This document shows positions 50,300 through 62,158 of a stretch of DNA of 64,000 nt, one piece after another. Within the stretch, counting starts at the first letter, position 1. Each line of letters starts with the position of its first letter. The position numbers and the translations under genes are program-made. The notes under the pieces were generated by a model. It worked only from the letters and a program-made list of their open reading frames with translations. It made no database searches and had not been told where the DNA came from. Where the stretch lies: positions 2,976,001-3,040,000 of the forward strand of contig CM074695.1 of NCBI GenBank assembly GCA_037367355.1, in the 5' to 3' direction. The DNA is from Neoscytalidium dimidiatum (taxonomy: Eukaryota; Ascomycota; Dothideomycetes; Botryosphaeriales; Botryosphaeriaceae).

Positions 50300-51250
50300 A
50301 GCCCTAATAAATAGGAAGACTAGATTAATACTATTAGAATTAAGGCGAAATCCGATAAAATATTCGAATATATCGACCCTAGCAAGTCTAACAAGCTAAC
50401 GTAACTAGAAGAACCTATACTAAGCCTAAATTTAGCTATATAAGGCTCCTCGTTATTAAATCTTAACCTATAGTCGAATAATAAACTTAAAGTAGAATAT
50501 AAACGGAATCTCTCGCGCTATTTAAAGGCTAAGGACCGTATTTTATAGCTATCTAAGGTTATTACTAACTTAATTAGACGTTAATACTAACTAGTTCTTA
50601 GGAGAGTTAAGGATTATTACCTATAGACGCTACTCCGTACCCTTTAGAAACGAGTAGTACTACTAGAAGATAGTATTATCGAATAGCTATATATAGAATA
50701 TACGAAGCTTTAGATACTACCTACTTATCAAAACGTCCTCTTATAGATAGATAAATAGGAAGAATAGGTATTTCGTGTAGAAGTAAATGACCTTACCCTT
50801 ATAACTACTAAGTATACTAGTATAGCCTTTCTAGCAATACTTTAGAAGTACGACGAAATCTACGCCTTAAACTAACGAACACTACTTAAGAATAACCTCT
50901 TATTAGACTATAGTATTATTATAATGTGTAAATAGTATAGAACCGAGGTGGAGTTAAAAGGGAACCTATATAAGCAACCTAAATAAGTCTTCTTAGTAGA
51001 ATTTAGGGGCTATTCTTTAGGATAGAGGAAGCTAAAATATCTCTATAATAAGTACTATTAGTACTCTATGTACTATTATATTAATCTATCTATTCGTCCT
51101 ACGAATTAGTAACCACGCAAGAAGATAGTAGAGAAAGTTAATAACGTACTTAGGAACCCTAAACTTAAGGCGAAAGTCGATACAGCACTAGTAAGGAATA
51201 AACGAATTCTTAATTAAAAGAAGCCTATAGTACTAACTATAGAAGTTAGG
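50300..51250 (+). pseudogene. Relic of the gag region of the Copia element
   Basis: Position and charged composition suggest the capsid-like gag region, with a possible degraded zinc-knuckle near 51030-51075. Stop codons occur throughout. Boundaries are approximate. Confidence 0.5.
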
Positions 51251-52650
51251 TCACTCGTAGCTATAGTAAAGACGGCACTAACAGCTTTCTTAGCTTAAAA
51301 GTAAGGTCCTACTACGATACAGCTCTTATAGATTATAGATACTAGCTTAAACGCTTATATTTGCTGTAAATATATAAAACAACGACTTACGAATATTCGC
51401 CTAGCAGTGAACGGTAAATACGTTATTTTAGGTAGCGGACCTTAACTAATTAAAAGCTACGCAGACGTGCCAGTTATAGCATAAAGGAATAGTAAGGAAG
51501 TTAAAATACTCCTTAAGAACGTCTGCTACGTACCTAATATATTAGCGAACCTTATCTTAATCCGAACTATTGAGAAATCAGGCTATTTAATGGACGCTGG
51601 TAAAAGACGTATATACGAGATAGCAGATCGGTCTACCTTCTACGATATTATAGTAGAAAACGATACCTACTTTATTAAATACTACTAGGAGTTAACTTTA
51701 CCGAATACGAGCTACGCTCTAGCTACTATAACTACTAGGAAGCTTCTAATTAATTACTAGTATAAGATTATGGCTTATATAGGCAGAGGAGTAATAACTT
51801 ACCTCCCTAAAGCCGCTTAAGGAGCTAAAATTAAACCTTAATCGAATTAGGAATCGCACTATAATATATATATAAGAACGAAAGCGCACTAGATTATTTT
51901 ACGTTTAGAAAAGAAGGAAGAATAGTTATTAGAACCCTTCTTTCGCGTCTTATTTAATATAATTATTATAATAGACGCGTATAATAAGTATAGATATATT
52001 ATATACCTAGAATATATAGCAACGAACTACATACTCGTTCGTTTATATATAAATAAATACTAATACGTAGATATTCTTTAGGAGTTCTTCTAGTTAATTC
52101 AAACCCGTTTTAAGTAGAAAGTCGTATTCTTTCGCTCTAATAACGAGATCTCCTTAACTTATATATTTTACGACTCTATAAGAAAGTAAGAAATTACCTA
52201 GGAGGCTTCTATACTATATACTCCTAAATAGAATGGATATTTAGAACGGTTAGGAGGAGTCCTTACTACTAAAGCTCGCGCCTTACGAGTAGAAGGTAAC
52301 TTTCTAGTAGAACTATAGCTAGAAATCTACTCTGTAGCGGCCTATATTTATAACCGAACCCCTAGCAGGCGCTTAAAGTGGAAAACTCTATTCGAGTTAG
52401 TATATAGCAGTAAGCCTTCGCTGGTATACTTACGAGTATACGGTAGTAAGGCCTATATATTAAATAAAACTATTACGTTATCCAATAAACTATTAGATAG
52501 AGTCCTAGTAGGCTACTTAATCGGCTATAATTCTAGAAATATCTACCGAATATAGTACCTACCGGATCAAAGGGTTATTATTATACGAGATATTACTTTC
52601 GACGAAATAATAAGGTTTTAGCCTTACGAAAAAGAAACCTTTATACTAGA
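51250..52650 (+). pseudogene. Relic of protease and integrase of the Copia element
   Basis: A protease-like Asp-Thr-Ser lies near 51340-51350. Integrase remnants follow: a first Asp near 51973, a degraded RSDNG-type block near 52134, the segment that normally reads NG..ER near 52230-52255, and the integrase C-terminal region with YNRTPS near 52350-52370 and YGSKA near 52440-52455. All are interrupted by TAG/TAA codons. Nothing is restored here. Confidence 0.8.
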
Positions 52651-53149
52651 GGCACCTAAAGAAGTAGTAGAACCTCTAATAGAGTATCTACTAATTATAC
52701 TCGACCTAAATAATATAATCGATTTAAGTTCTAAAAGTAAGAGTAATTAGAAGGAAGAAGAAAGCTCTATACGAAGAACTACGCCCTCCGTAAACGATAG
52801 TAGGCTAAATTTTTATATAAAATAGTCATTACCTAGCTATAGTCTCCGCAAAGACCCTAAAATATACCCTTCTTAGGGTTAATTACCGACTCCTAAAGCC
52901 TTACCTAAAGTGGAAAATCAACTACTATTATAGAGCGCTTCTAGAGTAGGGGGTAAGACTATAATAATATAGGAAGCTTAGGAATCGCTATAGAGAGGTA
53001 ATCAGGCCTTAAGAGTAGTAGAAATCTCTCTTAAAATTAACCCTTCTAATATTATTAAAGGACGCCGCACTAGGTTTAGAAAAACGGCCTACGTAGCTTT
53101 ATTATAGCAAAACTACTAGTATAAGACGGCCTTTTACGCAGCCTAGTCT

Positions 53150-54760
53150 ATCTTACCGAAAATAACACGGCTAGAAGCTAAAGTATACGACCTCCCTCCT
53201 AAACTACGTAACTATAAAGAGCTACTCGTTTATCCGCATAAGGAGCAGTTCTTAGAAGCTCTATAAGAGGAAATAAGGAAGCTCTAAGTAAAGAACGTCT
53301 GGGAGGAAGTGCTAATCACCGAAGCTGTTAATAAGCAGAAATAGGTTATACTACTTACTAAAGTATTCAAATATAAACTTAACGAATTCGGCCAATTAAC
53401 GAAGTACAAGGTACGAATATATATAAGAGGGGATAAGCAGTATACCGCTTAAGACACGTATGCTACTATATTAGCTCTACGTATACTTAGAACCCTTATG
53501 GCACTTATTACCGCCTTCGATCTCGAAACTCGTTAGTACGACGTGGTAAACGCCTTCCCCCACGTTATTCTAGATAAGAAAGTCTACTATTACCTACCAA
53601 ACGGTATGAATGTTAAGCCTAGAAAAGTACTACGCCTACTACGAGTACTATACGGCCTTAAACAAGTACTAGCGCTCTAGTAGAAGTATCTCTATAAAAC
53701 TCTTTAAGAGCTTAGGCTCTAGGAAGTACTAGAAGCTCTATATCTATTTAAAAATGAACATCTAATCGTCTTCTTCTTCGTAGACGATATTATCGTTGCC
53801 TATAGTAAGAACTATAAGAAGCACGTTAATAGCTTCTAAAAGAAGCTCTTCTAGTACTACGAAATACGCCTAATTAGTAAAGTATAATAGTTCCTTATAG
53901 TATAGATTATACGGAATAGAAATAGAAGGTATATATAGCTCTTATAAGAGTTATATATAAAGACACTTATTAAGCGTTTTTATATCGATAAAAGTATTAA
54001 GACATTAACACTACTGCCTACCTAGGAGCAAATCGCGAAGAATACTAGGCAGGTAACTCCTACTTAAATTTATAAGTACTAGAGTAAAGTTAGTTCGATT
54101 AACTTTGCTTCTATATTTATACGCCCTAATATTGCTTTTATAACGTCTAAGCTCTTAGAATACCTATAAAACCCTTTAGAGCACCATTAAAGGCTAGCGA
54201 AGTAAGTACTTATATACTTAGAAAATATATAAAGGAGAGTACTCTTTATAGACGGCTCTAATATAGGCGAAAGCACTTTCGTAGCTAGTAGTAATACCTT
54301 ATTCGCTACGGATACGGATATAAGGAAAAGCTACTAAGGATTTATCTTTACCCTTTTCGGTATACTAGTAGACTAGAGTACTAGAAAGTAGCGTATAGTC
54401 TTAACTTCTACTACTAAAGCTAAACTCCTCGCACTATTAGAAACCGCTCGCTATACTATTTAGTAGAAAAGGTTCTTTAAGAATATAAGCTTTAATCCAG
54501 GACACGAAATTAAAATATAATGCGATAACAGGCGAACACTAGAGCTTATAAACGAATTAGAACTAAAACTTAATACTAGCCTACGATATGTTAATATATA
54601 CTAATACTAGCTTCGCTAGGAAGTATAGATATAGATAATCAAGCTAAAATAGACGCCGATAGCTAAAATAGTAGCTAATAGTATAACGAAAGCACTTATA
54701 AGGTAATAATACCTTACTTTCGTATAGTTACTAAATTTATACGATATACCGAATACGGAG
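53150..54760 (+). pseudogene. Relic of reverse transcriptase and RNase H of the Copia element
   Basis: The reverse-transcriptase active-site segment FFFVDDIIV is still readable at 53771-53797, preceded by the YGLKQ block near 53648-53662. RNase H remnants (STTKAKLLALLET-like) lie near 54405-54450. Many stop codons interrupt the frame, so no enzyme can be made. Confidence 0.85.
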
Positions 54761-55225
54761 TGATTAGTAGTTACCTACTAGTAAACCTATTTAACACTAT
54801 AGGTTTTCTAGTTAGTTCTACACGATATAGCGAATTATTTATTCTAACGTCACGCCTACTACCGTATTCGGACGTCACGTTTTCGCCGACCGCCTAGCAG
54901 AAAACGCCCTATATATACTCGCTACCCTCGCTCTACTACTAACTTTCTTTCCTCTATAAGGGTTATAAGTACCTCGTTTACTAGTACCCTATATAGGTAT
55001 TACGTTATACGACTACCTCTCTACTACTATACTCTTTATTTTTTCGTTCTTTGCGCTTCTAACTACCTAGAAAATCATAAAATTATTAATTTTAATTATT
55101 AATACGTGCTTAGTAAGTTATAAGAAAGATTTTACTTATTATTATACTAATACGGTAAAAGTAACACCTCTATAGCTTTTAATAAGGCTCCCTACGGTCT
55201 TTTCGCAAGACTCTACGCACCTTAC

Positions 55226-55233
55226 GAAGGGGG
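55226..55233 (+). other. Polypurine tract
   Basis: GAAGGGGG two bases before the 3' LTR; the expected second-strand primer of an LTR retrotransposon. Confidence 0.75.
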
Positions 55234-55235
55234 TA

Positions 55236-55443
55236 TATTAAATACTAGTATTGTAGTCATTATTTTTTCTATTATAGCACGTTCCTTTCACACTTAATTC
55301 CGCTACTAATTTCGCTTACTTATTAGCGTATACTAAATATATATAATTACCCTCATTCGGTGTTTTTTACCAGCATGCTAATTCATTTATTCTACTGATT
55401 ATTACTGCTTAATACAGCACCCCATCAACTAACCAGTTCAATA
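55236..55443 (+). repeat. 3' LTR of the Copia element
   Basis: 208 bp, begins TATTAAATACTAG (mutated from the TGTCAAACACTGG type kept in the 5' LTR) and ends TTCAATA. Its outer half keeps CpA/TpG sites that are lost in the 5' LTR. Confidence 0.95.
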
Positions 55444-55448
55444 TATCG
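55444..55448. repeat. Target site duplication (right), TATCG
   Basis: Right copy of the 5-bp duplication; see 49794-49798. Confidence 0.9.
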
Positions 55449-56635
55449 AGATTACCACTCGTAGAGGATCTACTGTGATATTTATCTCGAGAACACACCG
55501 TCAACAGCACGACGTAGAACTCCCCCGTATCTGCCCCTTTCAGTGATGCCAAGTTTCCTAGTACCATTGCTTATGAAGGTATTCTACTAACCTTGAGCTG
55601 CTAAAGACCCCGATGTGCGACCATGTTCCCCATTTCACGGTCTACATAATCGTTGCTTTCAGCTTGCTAAGGGGGCTTTCATGCTCGATTCGCTGGCCTC
55701 GCGATTTGAAATCCTGCCTGTTGTGGTACGATCATGTTCCTTGCTTGAATCCAAAGAGATAGACAAATACTTTCCAACATTTAGAGTATCTTGCCAGGAG
55801 CGCAGTGTACCCATCACTATCATCCCAACACGAAACACCACAAACGAAACGACCATCCCCGAGTTCCCATAATGCCGTGATACGGGCGACTGTACGCGAG
55901 CGGCGCCCTTCTCCTGCGTGAACTTGCATGCTGCGAGACCGTACCAAGACGCGATGCACAATGCACGAATACAGCAACGTACCTGGGCTGTTCGGACTGT
56001 GGCCGCTCGCGACGGGGAGGAGAGAGAGGGCTATTGGAGTGTGTTGTCGGACGGCAGGGAGCCGTTGTGGTCGTGGCCGTGGTCATGGCGGCGGCGGCGG
56101 TGGTGTTGAAGGAAGAGGAGGAGGGTGAGAGAGCATTCTTTTTGAGTTCAGAAAATGTAGGCAGTGGTGTTTGGGTGGGGTGGGGGGGATGGTTGTGGGA
56201 TGGATGGGCTTGTGAGGTGAGTAAGTGAGTGAGGAGCTGGGGAACGCGGAGGTGGAGGGAGAGTGAGTCCGCGTTGGGGATTCTGTGGGGGGAGGGCTGA
56301 TTAGGTATGAGGATTGGAGTCAGCTAAGATTTGTAGGTGGTGTGCGCTACGGGTACACCGTTGACGAAGTTTTGGAAGGAAGAAAGTGGGAAGAGGGGAC
56401 TGATTGAGCATGACGGAGATTTTTGGTTTCAAAAAGTGAGTTAGGCCAATCACTCTTTGCTTTGAGTAGCTCTACCTAGCTGAGATTGATTGACGCTTTG
56501 TTGATTGTTCGAACCATGGTACTTCCGGCTGCATGTGTGGACACAAAGGATTCTATCGTTACTGGCCCGCATTTCCGTTGACGAGAGTCACGTCGTAGAC
56601 CCACTCCGTTACTAGTGTCTGTGGTGTAGCGAAGC
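55449..56635. other. Gene-free region right of the retrotransposon
   Basis: 1.2 kb. A GC-rich, G-skewed patch at about 56060-56290 yields accidental frames. No supported gene. Confidence 0.35.
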
Positions 56636-56776
56636 CTACTCAGCTGCATCCGACCACCTACACATGGAATCGCCGCAGTCGCTAACTTTGATCATGACCA
56701 TCTCTCCGTTAGGCCGATAGCCTGCCTCGATCCAGGTGCACGCGGTGATGGGTTCCTGGGCTTCTTTAGCTGCCAT
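56636..56776 (-). CDS. Possible 46-residue small protein
   Basis: The minus strand holds an uninterrupted frame from ATG (56776-56774) to TAG (56638-56636) encoding 46 residues. The product begins MAAKEAQEPITACTWIEAG and ends with a Cys/Asp-rich segment (Cys at 13, 34 and 39). Composition looks protein-like: balanced, with three Cys, two Trp and no low complexity. Eight bases upstream of the ATG is an acceptor (AAACAG at about 56785-56790), and an upstream donor (GTAAGAG at about 56840-56846) would make a leader intron of about 60 bp. A TATA-like box (TTTTATATC) lies near 56903-56911. No signal peptide or membrane helix. I do not recognise the family. Too short for usual gene calling; it could be chance, in a gene-poor region. 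Confidence 0.4.
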   Translation of the reverse strand: MAAKEAQEPITACTWIEAGYRPNGEMVMIKVSDCGDSMCRWSDAAE

Positions 56777-59700
56777 TTCTGCTGCTGTTTGAATATTCCA
56801 TCAGTATGCAAGCCACGTGAATCACCTCGGATCATCGGCTCTTACTGAAAGTTCGCTTTTCTGAATTTAGAATGCGCTTGCTCAGTGTGTATGGAGCAGA
56901 GATATAAAATCGTAGGGAAATTCTGGGTAGCTGAGTGTGTCCGAACTGCGATCTCTGCTGTGTAGAATTAGAGCCTTATGTTGGATTGTACGTGACCTCT
57001 AGGTATATTAAGGCAACGGCAGCAGAAAGACTTAGACGACACCTGACAGTCAAACACAGGGTTCGTGAGAGTCGAAAAGGTGACTGTGAGACTGTCTTGC
57101 TCCGCGAGACACAATCGGACTAAATCACCTCTTCAAGTGCTCTGTGCGCGAACTCACAAAGACTAGGGTCGGGGTTCTATACATGCCATTTCGACCGCTG
57201 TCTTATAGAGAGGTGAATGTATTGAGAGAAAGTAGGAAAAATTCCTGCTTCATGCAGGGGGAAGAGAAAGAGAGAGATCATCTGGAGTATTGGTGAGGTA
57301 GCGTTTTCGGGACATGCGAATGAGGACCTAGACATAGTCCTGATGTGTGAGACATCCTCACTCGCGGACGTTCTTTTCCATTCGAGTCTTCTTCTCTGAA
57401 ATTTTGCTCACTAATACTCTCATGCTTTAGAAAGCCTTTGCTGTATGCGTAGAACATTGACGAGCTGCATTCAGGGCTGGCGAGGTAGCGTAAGAAGGCC
57501 ACATTAATTGCCACTAGTGTAGAGTCTACAGCGTAACAATGAAGAATTTGGAACTGGTCGGCAGATAGACAATAAATTTGATAGTGAGCCGACAAGAACA
57601 AGCCCTCCTGTACCGAATTTTGATACAACAATGTTAGCAAGTGAGGGTTTAATGTGAGTAGTTTATAGGTGAATTAATGCCGAAGCTGGCGGCGAAGTAA
57701 TGCGGGTGTCGCGTGATTGGGTACAGATGCACACAAGAGACACGCTGAAGTAAAAAAAAGAAAAAAAAAAAGAACGAATGCAATTCTTCTCCGGCAAAAT
57801 GGGAGGCCGTTGGTAGGGTATCATGGAATAATTTTATGAAGGGCAGCCGCTAGTAAGGCGCCGTCGGCTAAGCGGTGGGATGTCCTGCAAGTTGGGGCGT
57901 AATATCCGACAGCCACCAACTTATGTCTCGCGATCGCAATCGAGGTGCAGGCGCAGTCATGATGCTGGGTGTCTGTCGACAACTGCAAGAAATCTCCTAG
58001 GTGCCGCTCGGTGGAAAAACAGCCGGTAGCTACACGGAGTATACCAGTATGGGCCGCTGAGAGGTGCTCCACTCTGGGTGGTACGTAGTCCGATTGGTAA
58101 ACCGGATGACGCGGCTGCCAGTGCCACGGCTAAATCCAGCTCTACAGTGTTATACGACAATAGGCCGACAGCGTAAGACACAGCCTCCCAACTCTACGGT
58201 CTGACCAAAAATATCGCGTCCTTGGACCCTCGTGATGCCAGAGGGCGATGTTCGTAAAGAGGGCGACTGTACGGAATAAGCAAAGCCGTTGACCGGTAAA
58301 TCTACCAGGTAAACACGAGCCACCATATACTCCATACTTGGCGGCGCATTGAGTGATAAGAAAAAGGGGATAAAGAGTCAGGCGCATATTGCGCAAGACG
58401 GGCGATTCCAGAAGCTGAGGGCAGAGGTCTAGAAGGCTGCTCTTCACTTGCCGCATGTGTCATTCGCGATACCACTTGCGGCCTTGGCTTGGACCACACG
58501 CCAACGGCGAACAGACAATGCTCACATCGTCCACCGGTTAAGAGACTAGAGTAGGCGAGAGCGTGATCGATCTGGAAGATCGATGCGCCATGAGAGGCCT
58601 GGGGACGGCCTGTTGAGGCTGACCGCTGGTAGAGTTAAGCATGGCACGTCCGTTGACAGACGTTGAGGGCCTGAGGCTTCTAAAGGGCAAATGTCTTGAT
58701 TGCTTGCAGGCGTATGCTGTCTTCAAAGCGCCGGGTCTAACTGGAAGTGGAGGACAAGGGCCGGAGCGGGCCAGGATCTGACATTGCGGCGGAGCGGGCA
58801 AGATGCAAGACCGCGGCAACGGGTCATGGTCATTACGGAAATGATTTGTGGTTCATATATACAAGACAAAAGGCTTCAATTAGCGCCGGAAAGGGGTAAC
58901 TGCACAACGAGAGCTGCCACAGTTGGGATGCAGCTGAGATGTGGGTGCAGTCAGAGGGCCAAGGAAGCGCGCGAAGAAGCTCAAGGTTGGAGTTACGGTT
59001 AGTGTTCAGATGGCGGAGACTGGGTTGGGGCGTAATCTTAAGACACGATGATCGACTGGAGTCACGATTAGGGCTGAGCGGGAGGCGCCAAGTCTCGGGT
59101 TGATTTTGCAGGGCGGAGTATCGTCCGCCGCGCTGCTGGGCGGCGATGATTATTGCTGTGTTGGAGGATCCAGCGGCGGTCATGGGCACAATGGCGGCCA
59201 GCACAATTGCAGAGGGCGGTTCACCGCTGCGTGGCTCGGGCGCGGAGTAAGCGTTTCATGATCCGAAGACCGAAAGGAGGCCGGCCAACCATGCGGTGGG
59301 CGGCTCTTCGATGCCAACTCACGGCATGGGAGGTACTGCAATCCGCATTAGTGCGGGCGGTTATATGTAAGCATTGCACGGCGTGCACCACGCGACGGGA
59401 GGCGTGAGATGCAGATGAGCACAGCTGAGACGGCGTCGTTGGGAGAGGCAAGCAGACGAGCAACGCCGTGACACAAGAGTCTTGGTTGGGCGCCGAGACG
59501 ACACGAGAAAGCGTGGCACAGTGCGGAGAAGGGCGACAGAGGAAGAAGTCGATGATGGCAAGACTGCGGGCTGCGAGGGAAGATGCCGGCTGGAGAGATT
59601 CTGGAACCAGCAGTGTGCAGACTCAGACTCGCACTCAGGAGGGCATTTGGCGGCGCACGTGCCGGCCATCTCAGCTTGAATTTCTGTGTGGATGTGGTGG

Positions 59701-60947
59701 CCGGCGGCCTGCGCTGTCCTGCTTGTCCTGCTTGTCCTGTCTCACGGTCTCACGGTCTCACGGCGGTGCCTGGGCCGGTGCCGGTGCCGGTGCGATTTCC
59801 TGTTCCTGTGCCTGTGCCCGTGCCTGGCCCGCCTTGTCCCGCTGTCACTCGCCATCACCACCATCACTAGCCACCAAGCAACCCCCCAGCCACCCGCGGC
59901 CTCGTTGCCTCACGATAGCTGCCGAAACTCGCCCTCGTCGCCGCTGCCTCAAGCTCTTGCGCGCCAGTCCTCCAGCTGCGCCCGGCGTTGCGTTGCTCGG
60001 ACGGCGCCGTCCTCAGCCGCCCGCAGCCGCCAGCTGCACCGGCCACCGCTTCCTCAGGCCCCCAAACGGCCCCTCAATCAACCACAAATCTCCCGGCCGG
60101 CCAAGGGATCTCCTCCAACGCCCATCCGCTGCCCTGCTGCTGCTGCGTGAGCGGATGCAGCCGCCACCTTCCCGGCCGCCAGTTGGCCAGCCGCCCCCGT
60201 GAAATTGTCTTTCCGCCGCCTGCGAGCACCGGCCGACTCGGCTCACGGCCGCTTGGCCAGGCCGCGTTGTCGCCCGAATTTGCTGGCCAGCCACGCGTAT
60301 GATCGCCGCCGGGGGTGCCAGATGATCCCCCTTCTGCTGCCAGCGCTCCTCGGGTCCTGCTGAGAGCCGCGCAGGCATCGTTGCTGAGCCCGCTCCAGTC
60401 GCCCCCGTCGCAGCTTCCAGACCGTTGCCCGCTGCTTGCAGAGCCTCATGACGGCTTTGCCAGCAAGCTTTCATTGCGATCTCCATGCTGACGGCCTTCT
60501 GCAGCAGCCTTGCGCCCGGTGCGCGCCTGCACCGCTTCCCAATTCCACTCGGGCCCACCGAGGAATTAAACATACGTAGGTCGACAGGGTGGAGATCCCT
60601 TCTCATTTGTGCTCCAAGCTCTCCGCATGTGTATGAAACAGCCAGCCCGGATAGCGCCCCGTCTGTGGCTGTCTGCACCGCTCATTCTCCGCCATACATA
60701 TACACATCTCCCGCCCACCCAGACGCTCTCTTGGTTTTGAATTCAACTCGCTTTCAAGTCGGGTCGGTTCTCCACGCTCTTTTGGCTCTCTCGTAGGCCG
60801 TGCCATTCTTTTTTACCAGTCCTCTTCGGGCCCCACGCTCTTTCACCACCCATACGCCCCGGTCGTATCCCAGGTCTTGAAGATCTCCAACGCTTGCCCG
60901 GTCCAAGTCGTCCTCGCTCCAGCTCTCGATTGCTTTGATTCGACATC
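56777..60947. other. Gene-poor region up to the CAP gene
   Basis: 4.2 kb. The part to about 59000 is of medium GC with scattered short frames, including a 104-codon one at 58142-58456 (minus strand) whose inner ATG starts a signal-peptide-like stretch, not supported further. From 59000 to 60950 the DNA is GC-rich and low in complexity, ending in a C/T-rich leader for the CAP gene. Confidence 0.35.
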
Positions 60948-62158
60948 ATGCGTTCCCTTGCTCTCGTCGCCGCCTCGTTGGCCGGCAATGCCCTGGCCGT
61001 TCCCATGATCAAGGAGCGCGCCCTCGTTACCGATCTCGACATCGTGACCATCACCCAGTACGTCACGGCTACTGGTCCTTGCCCGTCCACCGGCGTGACC
61101 AACACCGTGTCTGTCACCGAGCAGGCCGTTTCCAGCTCGTCGGTCAGCTCCTACGTCGTCGTCACCTCGTACACGAGCAGCGCTGCTGCCGAGACCACCC
61201 CGGCCGCCGTGCAGTCGGTCGTCATTCCGTCGGTCGTGACCGTCAGCCCTGTTCCTGTCAGCAGCTCTTCCGCTGTTGAGACTGTCGCCCTCTCGTCGAC
61301 CTACGTCGCTCCCTCGACCACGGCCACTCCCTCCACCACTGCCGCACCCACCACCTCCGCCACGCCCTCGACCACGGCTACTCCCACCTCTTCCGTTGCT
61401 GGCGGCTTTAGCACCTATGCCTTCTGCGCTACTCCTTCGGTTGATTCCACGGCAAGGCTGACTGCTCAGCCTACTGATCTCGCAGCTAAGAGGTGGTTGG
61501 CCTTCCATAACGCTCATCGCGCCAACCACACTGACGGCTGCTCGATGTACTGGGACTATGACCTGGCGGAGAAGGCTCAGGAGGCTGCCGACACTTGCCA
61601 GTACAAGCACACCATCGATGGGTCAGTCACCCTGCTGTTTTATGACTTGAGTATTGAGTGATTTGCTAACGAGGTGTCTTAGCAACACCAACTATGGTCA
61701 GAACATGGGTCAGATGCAGTACACTATCAAGGATGTCGGCAAGGTTACTTCGGATAACATTAATCAAGCTCCTGCTTACTTCTCGAACATGTACTACGAA
61801 GAGTACAATGATTTCGGTCCTTACTGGGGTGCCGCCACTGTCCCAACCGACGGTCCCAACATTCTCCATTTCACTCAGATGGTGTGGAAGAAGAGTTACG
61901 CTGTTGGCTGCGCTGTCCAGAAGTGCGACAACGACCAATTGCTGTTGACTTTCTGCAACTACCGCCCCAGGGGTAAGTCCTACCTCTTTCAGCATTCTGC
62001 TTAAGTGCCTACTCACCCCTTTTGCAGGTAACATCCTTGATGAGTACGGCGACAACGTTGGCCTCTTCATTGACAACCCGCACCCTCCGATCTGCTCGGA
62101 GATTGGTTCTACTGCTACCGATGGTAGCTGCATTACCGATGCTGAGCTGGGCTTGTAA
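60948..62158 (+). CDS. Secreted CAP-superfamily (SCP/PR-1/Pry-like) protein
   Basis: Three exons: 60948-61621, 61683-61972 and 62028-62158, in phase, giving 364 residues. Residues 1-18 form a signal peptide (MRSLALVAASLAGNALA). Residues about 30-160 are Ser/Thr/Val/Ala-rich, likely O-glycosylated wall-type sequence. The CAP domain covers about 178-355: RWLAFHNAHRANHTDGC, DYDLAEKAQEAADTCQYKH, GNTNYGQNMGQ, the CAP1 motif LHFTQMVWKKSYAVGCAVQKC and the CAP2-like FCNYRPRGNI. The His in HNAHR and in LHFTQ are the usual metal/cavity ligands. Yeast Pry proteins of this family bind and export sterols and fatty acids; a role in host or environmental interaction is possible but not shown. Confidence 0.92.

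Larger units (their letters stand above)
49799..55443 (+). mobile_element. Ty1/Copia LTR retrotransposon, complete but destroyed by RIP
   Basis: 5,645 bp with two 208-bp LTRs (49799-50006 and 55236-55443), a 5-bp target duplication, a primer-binding site at 50007 and a polypurine tract at 55226-55233. Domain relics read rightwards in the order protease, integrase, reverse transcriptase, RNase H, which is diagnostic of Copia rather than Gypsy elements. The interior is extremely AT-rich and nearly lacks CpA and TpG while keeping many CpG, CpC and CpT; stop codons (mainly TAG from CAG or TGG) break every frame. No product can be made from it. This is the classic signature of repeat-induced point mutation. 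Intact relatives elsewhere in the genome would have been the partner repeats. Confidence 0.96.

Noticed and set aside
57278..57640. 120-codon minus-strand frame
   Set aside because: Composition is not inconsistent with protein but there is no start context, intron or family support.
58142..58456. 104-codon minus-strand frame whose inner ATG gives a signal-peptide-like start (MRLTLYPLFLITQCAA)
   Set aside because: No intron arrangement gave a sensible mature protein, and the frame has no recognisable domain; could be chance in a gene-poor region.
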